Source: Lachnospiraceae bacterium (GTDB lineage: Bacteria; Bacillota; Clostridia; Lachnospirales; Lachnospiraceae). From it: DNA of 64,000 nt. Positions 1 through 9,230 of the stretch are shown in pieces. The stretch is taken from assembly GCA_017523785.1 (NCBI GenBank), contig JAFWVX010000015.1:33900-97899 (forward strand). Reading direction: 5' to 3'. A program made the position numbers and the translations under genes. How positions within the stretch are numbered: position 1 is the first letter of the stretch; every line of letters begins with the position of its first letter. The notes beneath the pieces were generated by a model. The model searched no databases. It saw only the letters and a list, made by a program, of their open reading frames with translations, and was not told where the DNA came from.

Positions 1-869
1 GTAAATTCGTTTTTAACTTCTTCCGTTCTGGCATTATCAATTTTTCTCTTATAAATTTCTAGTTGAATATTATTATTTTTAGCAGTTTCAAAATCTGCTG
101 TTAAATTGATAGCATTTATATCAATGTCTAATGATAAATCAATTGGAGTTATATATATATTGTCACTAGCTGACTTTCCACAATTTAGTATTAATTTTAT
201 CTTATTAGCTTTTTGTGCAGACTCTGCAGCAATAAGAGATGACTTTGCATCAGCCACTGCTTTTTTCGCAGTTAATAATTCAACCTGTGTTCCACTTCCA
301 TATTTAAGAGCATTTTCTGCTTTTGTAAGATTTCGTTCTGATTCTTTAATTGCTTCATTTGCATTTAATAACTCATATGCACTTTTTTGATAATTTATAT
401 CAAGTATCTTAGTAGTTAAAACCAATTGCTTTTCAGCAAGGTAATTTGATAAAAAGTTTATATAAGAGTCACTAACATTTTTATCTGCCTGTATCTGCAT
501 TGCTCTACCTTGTGCACTCATCATATCTTCTTGCATCATACTATCTTGCGTGCCAGCTGAATCAAACAATCTATCAGCAGCTGATTGGTATATATCATAT
601 ATATCTTCTGCAGACTTGTCGTTTTCCCAAGAATTCCAATTATTTAATATCTCAGGATTAAATAAATGTATCATATCTTCAATGTCACTATAATTTACGA
701 TATCTTGTTTCAACTCATTTTTTCTTTCATCAGAGTATAATTTGTTTACATGTGTTTGCGGAGTAAGCCCATTAAAATACTCAACTTTTCCCAATTCCGC
801 AAATGAGTTAAAAGTAATTATAAAAACAAGAGCTATTGAATAGATAAATACATATTTACTTTTTCTCAT
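1..869 (-). CDS. TolC-like outer-membrane-factor-family protein, 3' end missing
   Basis: This gene starts at the ATG at 869-867 and runs off the left edge, so about 289 residues are visible. It begins with a signal peptide (hydrophobic stretch at about residues 6-22, ending SFAEL). A long alpha-helical region follows, rich in Ala, Glu, Lys and Asn, with the repetitive helical character of TolC family proteins, including KYGSGTQVELLTAKKAVADA. Its start overlaps the end of the RND pump gene by 14 bp, so it is the fourth gene of the tetR efflux operon and probably the exit-duct partner of the pump. TolC proteins normally sit in an outer membrane. In Clostridia, related proteins occur without a clear outer membrane and their location is unknown. 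The family call rests on helix pattern and context. Confidence 0.75.
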   Translation of the reverse strand, partial: MRKSKYVFIYSIALVFIITFNSFAELGKVEYFNGLTPQTHVNKLYSDERKNELKQDIVNYSDIEDMIHLFNPEILNNWNSWENDKSAEDIYDIYQSAADRLFDSAGTQDSMMQEDMMSAQGRAMQIQADKNVSDSYINFLSNYLAEKQLVLTTKILDINYQKSAYELLNANEAIKESERNLTKAENALKYGSGTQVELLTAKKAVADAKSSLIAAESAQKANKIKLILNCGKSASDNIYITPIDLSLDIDINAINLTADFETAKNNNIQLEIYKRKIDNARTEEVKNEF

Positions 870-3800
870 TTTTACGTCTTTCAGCATTTCTCAATTCCCT
901 TTCTCTTTCTTCATCATCAACTTGCACAATTGCATCAGATGCTATAGGTCTTAATCTCTCAAGTGGTGTTCCACCTCTTCTGCTAAATATGAAGTAATAT
1001 ACTGGCAAGAAAAAGAATGCCATCAAAGTCGAGGATATAAGTCCACCTATATCGACAACTGCAAGTCCTTGTAACACTTCTCCATTTTGACCATATGCCA
1101 TAGACATAGGTATCATTGATACAATAGTCGTTAATGTCGTCATAAGTATAGGTCTAAGTCTTATGGCGCCTGATTCTACAAGAGCCCATTTTAAATCTTT
1201 ACCATCATCTAAAAACTGATTTACAGTATCTATATAAAGTATACCATTGTTAACCGCAGTTCCTATCAACATCAACATACCAAGCAAAACTACCATTGAT
1301 AATTTAAGATTTGCAAGCCATAAAGCAAAGATTGCTCCACTTGCCGAAAACAATACAGTCCCCATAACCATAAGCGAATATCTTACAGATTCAAATTGCG
1401 AAGCCATAACTACAAATACCAGGAATGCCGCTATAGCAACTGCTATTCCAAGTGCGGAGAACTCTTCGACGAGCATATCATCCACTACACTTGTTGCTCG
1501 TTCAACATATCTTGAATACATTGGTTCTACAATAGTTTTTCTAATTTCTTCTTTTGAATTTTCAGTTGCATATTCATTAAAATATGTAGTAATAGTTGTT
1601 TTATATTTTTTATCATACTTAGGTATTCCACTTGGATTATCTTCATAATATATTTTTGCAATATCTTTTACAGTTGTTTCTACACCATTGCTACTCTTTA
1701 ATGGCATATTAGAAACTTTTTCAATTGTGTCATATTCATCACCAGGATACTCAAGATATATATTCATTGTTTCATTATCAATTGTTTTATCCATAACCTT
1801 AATTCCAGATAAAGTATTATAAAGTAGCCCACCTACAGCCATAGGAGTAAAACCTTCTGAAGCAGCAAGAATAGGATCAATTTCAATTTTAATCCTTGGT
1901 GCGGCATTATCTAATGAAGTTGTAGTATTTCCACAATCTTTTCTTTGTTCGAGCAATTTAACAACTCTATCATTTGCCTCTTTTAAATATCTATAGTCAT
2001 TAGACTGAAAGAATATTTCATATTTGTCAGAATTTGGCATCACAAACATACTGACAGCAGAAGTTGAATATGAACTTAGGGAAACTGTGCAGCTTGTTAC
2101 ATTTGCAAGTTCCTTCTTCCATCTTCTTATTATATCATCTGTCTTTTCTCTTGTTTTATCGTCTTTAAGATATACTACAAGTGCTTGACCACTAGAACCA
2201 CCAGTCATAGACATACTACTTGCACTATTTGATAATATATAATGTTCTGTTTCAGGTTGCTTTCTAACAAACTCTTCAAACTCTGTGTATATTTCATTTC
2301 GAGCATCAAGTGTAAGTCCTGGCTTTGTAACTATGTCGAACTTAATCATTCCATTATCTGTTGCAGCAACTAACTCTCTTTCAAAAGTTCCTATCAATGA
2401 AAATGAACCAACAAGTATAATTATACTAATTCCCGCTGTAATCCATTTGTGCTTTAACAATTTTGGCAAATCTCTTCTATATAAATCTTGTAAATGTCTA
2501 ACAAGTCCTCCAGCAGGTGATGACTCTTTTTCTTGTGGCTTAATCAAAACATAAGTAAGTGGCACAACTGAAATTGCAGACACATATGATGCTAGCATAC
2601 AGAATACAATAGTAAAACCAAGTGGTTTAAAGAACTGTCCAGACATTCCAGATAAAAATCCAAGTGGTGCAAATACAACAACTGTTGTAAGTGTTGACCC
2701 AAATACTGATGCACCAATAGTCTTACTTGCCTTTAATGCAGCAAGGCAATAATATGATACTTCTTTCTTTCCTTCATATTCATCACTAGCTCTAAAACAT
2801 GCCTCAAGCACAACTATAGAGTTATCAACCATCATTCCAACTCCAAGAACTAATGCTGATAAAGTTATTATATTGAGTGTGTATCCATTTAAATACATAA
2901 GCACAAATGATGTAAGTATGGAAAATGGTATTGAAGTTCCTATGATAAATGATGCTTTTAAATCTCCAAGGAATAAGAATATAATTAACATTGAAAGCAC
3001 AATAGCAATAACCATTGTCTCAAAAACATTTTTTATAGAGTTGTTTACATTGTCAGCACTATCCTCAACTATGATAGCTTCAAGATTCGGATCAGCTGCT
3101 TTAAGTCTTTCCAATGCTTTTTTAACTTGTTTTGACAATGCAACAGTACTTGATGACTGTGTTTTAGTAATAGATACTACTATACAATCTTCACTGTCAT
3201 ATCTTCCAATTTGAGTCTGATCTTTTTTTGTTTGATAAACATCAGCAATATCTTCTAGGTATAATGTTCTTTTATTACCAGTAATAATTGGAATAGACTT
3301 AAATGATTCCACTGTATTATAAGCTACTCCAGTAGACATAGACAATTCTCTTTGTCCAACTTTTACATCTCCGCCAGGTAATGAAAAATCTGCATTTGCG
3401 ATAATCTGGTTTAGTGTAGACATAGACAAGTTATATCTAGCCATCATCTCAGGCTTAAGTTCTATCTTTATGTAATTCTCTCTTCCTCCTGCAGTATCAA
3501 CCGTCGATACTTCACTTATCTTCTCTAGTTCCTTCACCATATTTTCTTGAACATAGTTATAGATATCTGTTGTTGTTTTATTTTGAACGGAAATCTTGAT
3601 AGATGGCATTGAGTTTATATCCATCTCATATATACTAGGCTCTTGAACATCATCTGGAAATGATGTCTTTACTTTATCAACAGCCTTTTTCAAATCAGTA
3701 TAAGCCTGGTCCATATTTTGACCATAATTATATTGAACTGCAAGTATAGAAACATTTTCCCTAGATGAACCTTGTAAATGTTTAACACCTTGTAAATTAT

Positions 3801-4020
3801 ATAATTCGTCTTCAAGTTTCTTAGTTATGTTTATATCAATGTCTTCTGGCTGAGCACCGGGATAAATTGTGGCTACTGCATACATAGGCATAGATATAGA
3901 TGGCATAAGTTCATACTGGAAACTTATTATAGAAATAAATCCAAAGAAAACAATTGACAGCATTATAAGGAATGCTGTAACTGGTTTTCTAAGGACGAAC
4001 TTTGAAAACTGATAGCTCAT
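856..4020 (-). CDS. RND-family efflux pump, AcrB/SwrC type
   Basis: The 1054-residue length is typical of hydrophobe/amphiphile exporter RND permeases. The N-terminus (FVLRKPVTAFLIMLSIVFFG) is the usual first membrane helix. Two large extracytoplasmic loops follow, and the membrane helices cluster at about residues 330-480 and 840-1000. In TM4 the proton-relay motif reads GVGMMVDN, with Asp399 present and the second position Asn400 rather than the Asp-Asp of AcrB; this DN version is common in non-proteobacterial RND pumps. The gene starts in a TAATG overlap with the adaptor gene, so translation is probably coupled. It would export amphiphilic compounds or drugs using the proton gradient. The substrate cannot be read from sequence. 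Confidence 0.93.
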   Translation of the reverse strand: MSYQFSKFVLRKPVTAFLIMLSIVFFGFISIISFQYELMPSISMPMYAVATIYPGAQPEDIDINITKKLEDELYNLQGVKHLQGSSRENVSILAVQYNYGQNMDQAYTDLKKAVDKVKTSFPDDVQEPSIYEMDINSMPSIKISVQNKTTTDIYNYVQENMVKELEKISEVSTVDTAGGRENYIKIELKPEMMARYNLSMSTLNQIIANADFSLPGGDVKVGQRELSMSTGVAYNTVESFKSIPIITGNKRTLYLEDIADVYQTKKDQTQIGRYDSEDCIVVSITKTQSSSTVALSKQVKKALERLKAADPNLEAIIVEDSADNVNNSIKNVFETMVIAIVLSMLIIFLFLGDLKASFIIGTSIPFSILTSFVLMYLNGYTLNIITLSALVLGVGMMVDNSIVVLEACFRASDEYEGKKEVSYYCLAALKASKTIGASVFGSTLTTVVVFAPLGFLSGMSGQFFKPLGFTIVFCMLASYVSAISVVPLTYVLIKPQEKESSPAGGLVRHLQDLYRRDLPKLLKHKWITAGISIIILVGSFSLIGTFERELVAATDNGMIKFDIVTKPGLTLDARNEIYTEFEEFVRKQPETEHYILSNSASSMSMTGGSSGQALVVYLKDDKTREKTDDIIRRWKKELANVTSCTVSLSSYSTSAVSMFVMPNSDKYEIFFQSNDYRYLKEANDRVVKLLEQRKDCGNTTTSLDNAAPRIKIEIDPILAASEGFTPMAVGGLLYNTLSGIKVMDKTIDNETMNIYLEYPGDEYDTIEKVSNMPLKSSNGVETTVKDIAKIYYEDNPSGIPKYDKKYKTTITTYFNEYATENSKEEIRKTIVEPMYSRYVERATSVVDDMLVEEFSALGIAVAIAAFLVFVVMASQFESVRYSLMVMGTVLFSASGAIFALWLANLKLSMVVLLGMLMLIGTAVNNGILYIDTVNQFLDDGKDLKWALVESGAIRLRPILMTTLTTIVSMIPMSMAYGQNGEVLQGLAVVDIGGLISSTLMAFFFLPVYYFIFSRRGGTPLERLRPIASDAIVQVDDEERERELRNAERRKNEKK

Positions 4021-5249
4021 TACTCAACCTCCGGCATTTTTACAGAGTTTGACATAGTGCTAATTGATTCCTCTTTTATGTCAGAAACTGATGCAATTAT
4101 TCTTGAGTTTCTTTCTTTAATTATTTCATTTGCAATTGACTCTATCTCAATCTCATCTTCAACTTTTTCATCTTTAACTACATTAACTGTTGTTCCCTCA
4201 GCCAAATCATTGTTCCAAGTTGAAACAATTTTTAGACTCTTATCAAGGTTAGTAATGACTTCTGTATAATTCTCATTTTCAATTCCTACTTCAATGTATT
4301 TTTTATTAACAAGTCCATCATTGTTAACCACATATACAAATGGCATACTTGCTTCATAATAAATAATCTCATTTGGTAATAAATTAATATTCTTTTTCTT
4401 TATATAAGGCAATGTCACCTTAGCCATAATACCTGATGCAAAATTATTCTCTGAAGATATAACCGCTTTTACATTAAATAATCCAGTCTGAGCATTTATC
4501 AAATTTGAAATATTTGAAATGTATCCATCATACACTTTACCTGACTTTTCGATTTTCACAGGATCATTTAACTTAAGTCCACTTAAAACTCTTTCAGTAA
4601 CTCCAAAATTTATTTCTTTTGCCCCCTCAGATGTTATATAACATAGAACTGTCCCTTGATTAATGCTTGTGTTTACAGTCATATTTGTATTTTCTACAAC
4701 ACCATCATCAACTGCAACGGGAGTTGAATACTCAACCTTTGTATCATAAGCTAATTTATACCCATCGTACTGTGCTTTTACCGACTCAAAACTTTGTAGA
4801 GATATATCTCCTGCTTGATACAATTTTTGCATTCTTTCATAACTACTTCTTGCAGTATCATACTGAATAAACGCTGCCTCAATTTCTTTTGATGCATCAA
4901 TATCACATATAGGGTCACCTTTTTTCACAAAGTCCCCATTTTTAACATATATGTTTTTTATGTCTCCACCAACTTTAGCTACAACATAATAAGTATCTGT
5001 TGGTAGTATATTTCCCATAACAGATATTTCTTTGGTAAGACTTCCCTTTCGTATATGAGTAACGTTTACTGATGGCACTGCATTGAAGTCTTCAGGTTTT
5101 TTAAATGTTAATCTTTTGTATACCATAAAACCAGCTGCCGCTATAATTGCTAGAATTACGGCAAAGTAAACAATCTTTCCTCCTACATTCTTTTTAGATT
5201 TGCTTTCACTCTCATTTGGTAAATTATTGTTACCTAATTGCTCGTTCAT
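4020..5249 (-). CDS. RND periplasmic-adaptor (membrane fusion) protein
   Basis: The protein has 409 residues. An Asn/Ser/Lys-rich cytoplasmic tail is followed by one membrane helix at about residues 26-44 (YFAVILAIIAAAGFMVY). Then come the two half-lipoyl segments of the HlyD/AcrA family: VKNGDFVKKGDPICDIDASK (about residues 100-120) and a second half after a short coiled hairpin containing YERMQKLYQAGDISLQSFES. Beta-barrel and membrane-proximal domains follow. The last 45 residues form a charged Ser/Glu-rich extension beyond the usual end of the family. It links the RND pump to its partner protein and lies between tetR and the pump. Confidence 0.9.
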   Translation of the reverse strand: MNEQLGNNNLPNESESKSKKNVGGKIVYFAVILAIIAAAGFMVYKRLTFKKPEDFNAVPSVNVTHIRKGSLTKEISVMGNILPTDTYYVVAKVGGDIKNIYVKNGDFVKKGDPICDIDASKEIEAAFIQYDTARSSYERMQKLYQAGDISLQSFESVKAQYDGYKLAYDTKVEYSTPVAVDDGVVENTNMTVNTSINQGTVLCYITSEGAKEINFGVTERVLSGLKLNDPVKIEKSGKVYDGYISNISNLINAQTGLFNVKAVISSENNFASGIMAKVTLPYIKKKNINLLPNEIIYYEASMPFVYVVNNDGLVNKKYIEVGIENENYTEVITNLDKSLKIVSTWNNDLAEGTTVNVVKDEKVEDEIEIESIANEIIKERNSRIIASVSDIKEESISTMSNSVKMPEVE

Positions 5250-5266
5250 ACCTTCACCTCTAATAA

Positions 5267-5878
5267 TTAATTCTTATTTAAACTTTCTTTTATTAAATCA
5301 AGTTTATAATTCAAATCATCATATTTCTCAAAATATTCTGAATTAAACATAATACTATTAAATACCGCATTTAATACAATTCCTATAAGCATATCAAGCA
5401 CATTTGCCATTTTTTTATGATTGTTAAGTGCAGTTTTTCCTTCATTTGTATTTTTAATCAGCCAGTTGATAAATTCGTCGATGTCAGTCTCAAATTTTTT
5501 TGAATGTAACGCTTGTGTTCCAAACTCAATAAAAAATTTTAAGTTTCTCATAATAGCAACATTAATTTCATCTTTTAAAATACATTTTGTGTCATTATAA
5601 ATTTTTCTTGTTCCCTCTATCAAATTAAAATTTGATGACTCTATCGCCATTCGGTATTTTTCAAAATACTCATTGATTTTACTATCAACCAATGTTCCTA
5701 CAGCATCATTTTTATCTGTGAAGTAATTATAAAAACTACCTCTTGATATATCCGCAGCCACAGAAATATCATTTACTGATAAATCATCGTAATCCTTATT
5801 TTTTAGACAGAGCGATATCGCATCTAAAATGCTTCTCTTCTTTTTTTCTTTTAAATTATAAAATGCTTCTATTGCCAT
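5267..5878 (-). CDS. TetR/AcrR-family repressor of the RND efflux operon
   Basis: The 203-residue protein has an N-terminal helix-turn-helix at about residues 15-60. The recognition-helix signature VAADISRGSFYNYFTDK is diagnostic for the family. The C-terminal ligand domain is variable, as usual. It is the first gene of the tetR-adaptor-RND-TolC block, 17 nt before the adaptor. A GGTGGA ribosome binding site precedes the ATG at 5878. Its promoter is covered by a large palindrome (5894-5927), so autorepression that also controls the whole efflux operon is the natural reading. The ligand is unknown. Confidence 0.92.
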   Translation of the reverse strand: MAIEAFYNLKEKKKRSILDAISLCLKNKDYDDLSVNDISVAADISRGSFYNYFTDKNDAVGTLVDSKINEYFEKYRMAIESSNFNLIEGTRKIYNDTKCILKDEINVAIMRNLKFFIEFGTQALHSKKFETDIDEFINWLIKNTNEGKTALNNHKKMANVLDMLIGIVLNAVFNSIMFNSEYFEKYDDLNYKLDLIKESLNKN

Positions 5879-5893
5879 CTTCCACCATAAAAA

Positions 5894-5927
5894 TTTGACA
5901 TAACGTCATTTTTGACAGTATGTCAAA
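5894..5927. promoter_or_regulatory. Tandem palindromic TetR operator
   Basis: A 34-bp near-perfect inverted repeat has outer arms TTTGACATA (5894-5902) and TATGTCAAA (5919-5927) and inner arms GTCA (5905-5908) and TGAC (5913-5916). It also reads as two 17-bp sites side by side, the second being TTTGACA-GTA-TGTCAAA (5911-5927). It starts at the -10 box and covers the likely transcription start, where a repressor would block initiation. Assignment to the adjacent TetR protein is inference from position and symmetry. Confidence 0.85.
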
Positions 5928-5954
5928 TATATCACTTTTTTATGAATATGTCAA
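5926..5954 (-). promoter_or_regulatory. SigA-type promoter of the tetR-RND operon
   Basis: Reading on the minus strand, the -35 box is a perfect TTGACA (5954-5949), the spacer is 17 nt and the -10 box is TATATT (5931-5926). The ATG of tetR lies 47 nt beyond the -10, leaving a leader of about 41 nt. The -35 overlaps a third half-site TATGTCAA (5947-5954), so the repressor could also touch the -35. Confidence 0.85.
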
Positions 5955-5961
5955 TAAAGGA

Positions 5962-6858
5962 TTATATAGGTCTAGCCAAGTAGACAAATGCCTCATTATG
6001 CTCTTTTTTCATAGCAATTTTGCACTTTAAGGCCTTAAAATATGAGTTAAAAATTCCAAAAACTGTAGGTCCACTTCCAGACATAAGAGATGACATAGCT
6101 CCCATCTTAAGCATCTTTTCTTTAAATACGGCCATGTCAGGATGAATAGACTCTGTGACAATTTCAAGATTATTAAATACATTTGATGATAACTTTTTTA
6201 AATTTTTATTCTTTATCGCATCTATACAATTTGCAAATTTCTCTTTTTCTAATTCAACTTGCGACTTTGAAATTTCAAAGTCATCAAACTTAGTAAATAT
6301 TTCCTTTGTAGAAACTCTAATATTTGGTGTAGCAATTACTATATAATAATTATTAAATGATTTAATCTCAGAAATAATTTCACCACGACCTTCGCAAACA
6401 CATTCCTTCTTGTTAATAAAAAATGGAATATCTGAACCAAATTTTGCCGCAATATCTACGAGTTCAGCTGTGCTTAAATTTAATCTATAATATCTATTTA
6501 AAAACAATAACATACTCGCTGCATCACTTGATCCACCGCCAAGTCCTGCACTTGTAGGTATTACCTTTCTTAGATATATAGATATATTATCCGTAATAGA
6601 ATATTTTTCAAAAATATATTTAACAATTTTATAAACTAAATTTCTTTCATCCGTTGGAAGAAATGGAAGATTACACTTTAAATCTATTAATTCACTATCT
6701 TGATTGTCTCTTCTATTTTTAGATACTTCAATAGTTAAAGTATCAAAAAGAGAGATGCTTTGCATAATCATAGATAAATCATGATACCCATCATCTCTCT
6801 TATCATTAACTTTCAAACATAAATTAATTTTTGCTGGTGCCTTTATTATACTTTTCAT
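5962..6858 (-). CDS. ispE: 4-diphosphocytidyl-2-C-methyl-D-erythritol kinase
   Basis: The 298-residue GHMP-family kinase phosphorylates CDP-methylerythritol in the MEP route to isoprenoid precursors. The N-terminal IKAPAKINLCLKVNDKRDDG carries the catalytic Lys/Asn region. The ATP-binding glycine loop is PTSAGLGGGSSDAASML (about residues 101-117), and a late glycine motif MSGSGPTVFGIF occurs near residue 260. Length matches the family. It is 2 nt from the end of the histidine kinase gene and is the last gene of its block. No clear terminator separates it from the tetR promoter. Confidence 0.95.
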   Translation of the reverse strand: MKSIIKAPAKINLCLKVNDKRDDGYHDLSMIMQSISLFDTLTIEVSKNRRDNQDSELIDLKCNLPFLPTDERNLVYKIVKYIFEKYSITDNISIYLRKVIPTSAGLGGGSSDAASMLLFLNRYYRLNLSTAELVDIAAKFGSDIPFFINKKECVCEGRGEIISEIKSFNNYYIVIATPNIRVSTKEIFTKFDDFEISKSQVELEKEKFANCIDAIKNKNLKKLSSNVFNNLEIVTESIHPDMAVFKEKMLKMGAMSSLMSGSGPTVFGIFNSYFKALKCKIAMKKEHNEAFVYLARPI

Positions 6859-6860
6859 AT

Positions 6861-8523
6861 CTATCTTATAGGAAAATCAAAGTAAAATACCATCCCGCCG
6901 TGTCCATCAATTTCCTTATTCTCACAGCCACATGTAGTCTTATGTTGTTCAGCAACTGCCTTTACTATGCTTAAACCAAGACCTGTTCCACCATAACTTC
7001 TTGTTCTCGCCTTATCAACTTTATAAAACTTTTCCCATACTTTTATCATCTCTGCATCAGGTAATTGAATACCAGAATTAAAGACATTTAGTCGTACATA
7101 ATTCTCATTGATTTTGGTTGTATAAAATTTAATAATTTTATTGTCATCAACATGATTAATTGCATTTGATAAATAATTCTTTATAACCTCTTCAGCCTTA
7201 TAACCATCTGCCCACACATAGATATCATTTGGGATATCGGTATCCAACTTAATATTTTGATCTTTTATCTTTAATCCAAAACTTTGGCCTACACCAGAAA
7301 CGATTTCATTAAGATTTATTCTTGATATATCTAGTTCAGAAAGCCCTCTTTCAAGTGCCGACAAGTCCAAAAGTTGATGGACCATCGTGTTCATTTTTTC
7401 AGTCTCGTCTTTAATTACCGATAAATAATAATCTCTTTTTTCCTTACTATCAACTATACCATCAGTTTCAAGCCCCTCTGTATATCCTTGAATAAGTGCA
7501 ATAGGGGTTTTAAGTTCATGAGACACATTTGCAACAAACTCCTGTCTCATCAAATCTAACTGCTCTTTTTTCTCCAAGTCAGCTTTTAACTGAATATTAG
7601 CATTTTTTAATTCTTTTATAGCTTTTTCAAGTTTTAGGCTTAGTTCATTCATAGAATTCCCAAGTATTCCAATTTCGTCTTCCGAATTGCCATCATACTT
7701 ATTTTCAAACTCAAGTCTACTCATTTTTTTGCTTATTTCAGATAACTGCAATAATGGTTTTGTAAGATTATTTGAAATTATATAAATTGCAACTGACCCA
7801 ATTAAAATTATTACAAGTGAAACAAATATTAACACTTTATTAAACAAATCAATTGATTCTTTTATAGACCCAACTGGAATAGTCAAGAAAAACGCAGTTT
7901 CATTGTCACTCAAAAATCCAAAGCATTCAATATCAGCATCTCTTTTAATCAAAGGTATTGTCGACCGCCTTTTTGAATCATTTGATGTTCCTGGTCCTTC
8001 ACTTTCATAGTATTCACTTGGTCCTTTATCAGACGTCCCGCTGTCAATCTTAGGAATACCACTATTTTTATCATTAATTGCAATAGTATATAAATTATTT
8101 TTTTCTAAGATTTTTAAATTCTTATTATTTGCCATGTCCTTATATATATAGTCTTTCATTCGTCTGTCAAACATAGAATTATTTTGGAATAAAGAATATG
8201 TTTTATTATTAGAATCCATCAAAATCGTACTTACACCATATATCTCTTGCAATTCTCTTAAGAACCTTGATAAATTACTTTCATCGCTTCCTTCTGAATT
8301 GTTTCTCTTTTTTTTAAACAAATCAGATAAATCATAGCCCATATCATACGCTTCAGTAATTCCTTTTTCTAATGCATAATATGATTGTTTAATAATTCCT
8401 TTTTTTTTCATTAATATATAATTTCTCAAGAAATAAAGTATTAAAAAGTAATATGCTACCAATGCAACATATTATTACAATTATAAATGTAATTGTAAGT
8501 CTAAGCTTAATACTCTTTTTCAT
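6861..8523 (-). CDS. Sensor histidine kinase interrupted by a frameshift in an A9 run
   Basis: The natural start is the ATG at 8523, 2 nt after the response regulator stop. It reads MKKSIKLRLTITFIIVIICC, a typical kinase N-terminus with a first membrane helix, but that frame stops after about 44 codons. The rest (frame open from 8462 to 6861) is intact. It has an extracytoplasmic sensor of about 150 residues, a second membrane helix, HAMP, the H-box FVANVSHELKTPI, the N-box NYLSNAINHV and the G-box GGTGLGLSIV. Deleting one A from the run at 8400-8408 joins both parts into a 553-residue kinase with His335. Explanations are sequencing error, phase variation, transcriptional slippage, or a short form from the ATG at 8411. 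The signal is unknown. Confidence 0.85.
8400..8408 (-). repeat. A9 homopolymer at the kinase frameshift
   Basis: Nine consecutive A on the minus strand, just after the codons for the first membrane helix. With eight A the upstream and downstream frames of the histidine kinase join. With nine they do not, although an ATG directly before the run opens the downstream frame. Runs of this length are prone to replication and RNA polymerase slippage. Confidence 0.8.
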
Positions 8524-8525
8524 AT

Positions 8526-9230
8526 TTATTTCTTTTTCTTACTAGTCTTTTTATCATCTTCACATTCAAACTTATATCCAAATCCCCATAAAGTTTTTAT
8601 ATAATCGCCTTTCTTACCAAGTTTTGCTCTAACCTTCTTTATATGAGTGTCAACTGTTCTCGCATCGCCATAGTAATCAAAATTCCATACAGCATTTAAT
8701 ATCTTTTCACGAGTTAGTGCTATCCCTTTATTTTCAATTAAATAATCAATCAACTCAAATTCTTTAAAAGAAAATTCAACAGGCTTTTCATCAACAAAAA
8801 CTTGGTGCGCAGTTTTATCTATTAAGATTCCTCCTATTTCAACTTTTTCACTACTTGTATCATTTCTTCTTAAAACTGCATTTATTCTTGCAACAAGAAT
8901 TTTAGGTGAAAATGGCTTTTGAATATAATCATCTGCCCCAGAAACAAAACCTTTAAGTTGATCGTTTTCTTCACCTTTTGCAGTTAAAAGTATTATTGGC
9001 ACTTTTGAATCATTCCTAATAGTCTTTAATACCTCATAACCATCAAGTTTAGGCATCATTACATCCAAAATTATAAGACTTATTCCTTTTGTAGAATAAA
9101 ACACTTTAAGTGCATCTTCACCGTCCACAGCTTCAATAACATCAAAATTATTATTAATGAGAAAATCACCAATCAGTTTTCTCATTCTTGCTTCATCGTC
9201 AACAACTAAAATTTTATCTTTTTTATCCAT
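8526..9230 (-). CDS. OmpR/PhoB-family response regulator
   Basis: The 234-residue protein has an N-terminal receiver domain (acidic pair Asp11-Asp12 in LVVDDEARMRKLI, phosphoacceptor Asp56 in LIILDVMMPKLDG, conserved Lys in ILLTAKGEENDQL). A C-terminal winged helix ends with TVDTHIKKVRAKLGKKGDYI and GFGYKFE, characteristic of the OmpR/PhoB class. The start overlaps the helicase gene by 8 bp and the stop is 2 nt from the kinase start, so regulator and kinase form a coupled two-component pair. Targets are unknown; the MacAB/SLH genes upstream in the same block are candidates. Confidence 0.95.
   Translation of the reverse strand: MDKKDKILVVDDEARMRKLIGDFLINNNFDVIEAVDGEDALKVFYSTKGISLIILDVMMPKLDGYEVLKTIRNDSKVPIILLTAKGEENDQLKGFVSGADDYIQKPFSPKILVARINAVLRRNDTSSEKVEIGGILIDKTAHQVFVDEKPVEFSFKEFELIDYLIENKGIALTREKILNAVWNFDYYGDARTVDTHIKKVRAKLGKKGDYIKTLWGFGYKFECEDDKKTSKKKK

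Noticed and set aside
106-390. A 94-codon plus-strand reading frame at the left edge
   Set aside because: It is antisense to the TolC-like gene, which is open from 869 to the window edge with a signal peptide.
5962-5995. Possible terminator after ispE
   Set aside because: Only a 4-bp TCTA/TAGA stem without a T tract; too weak to call.
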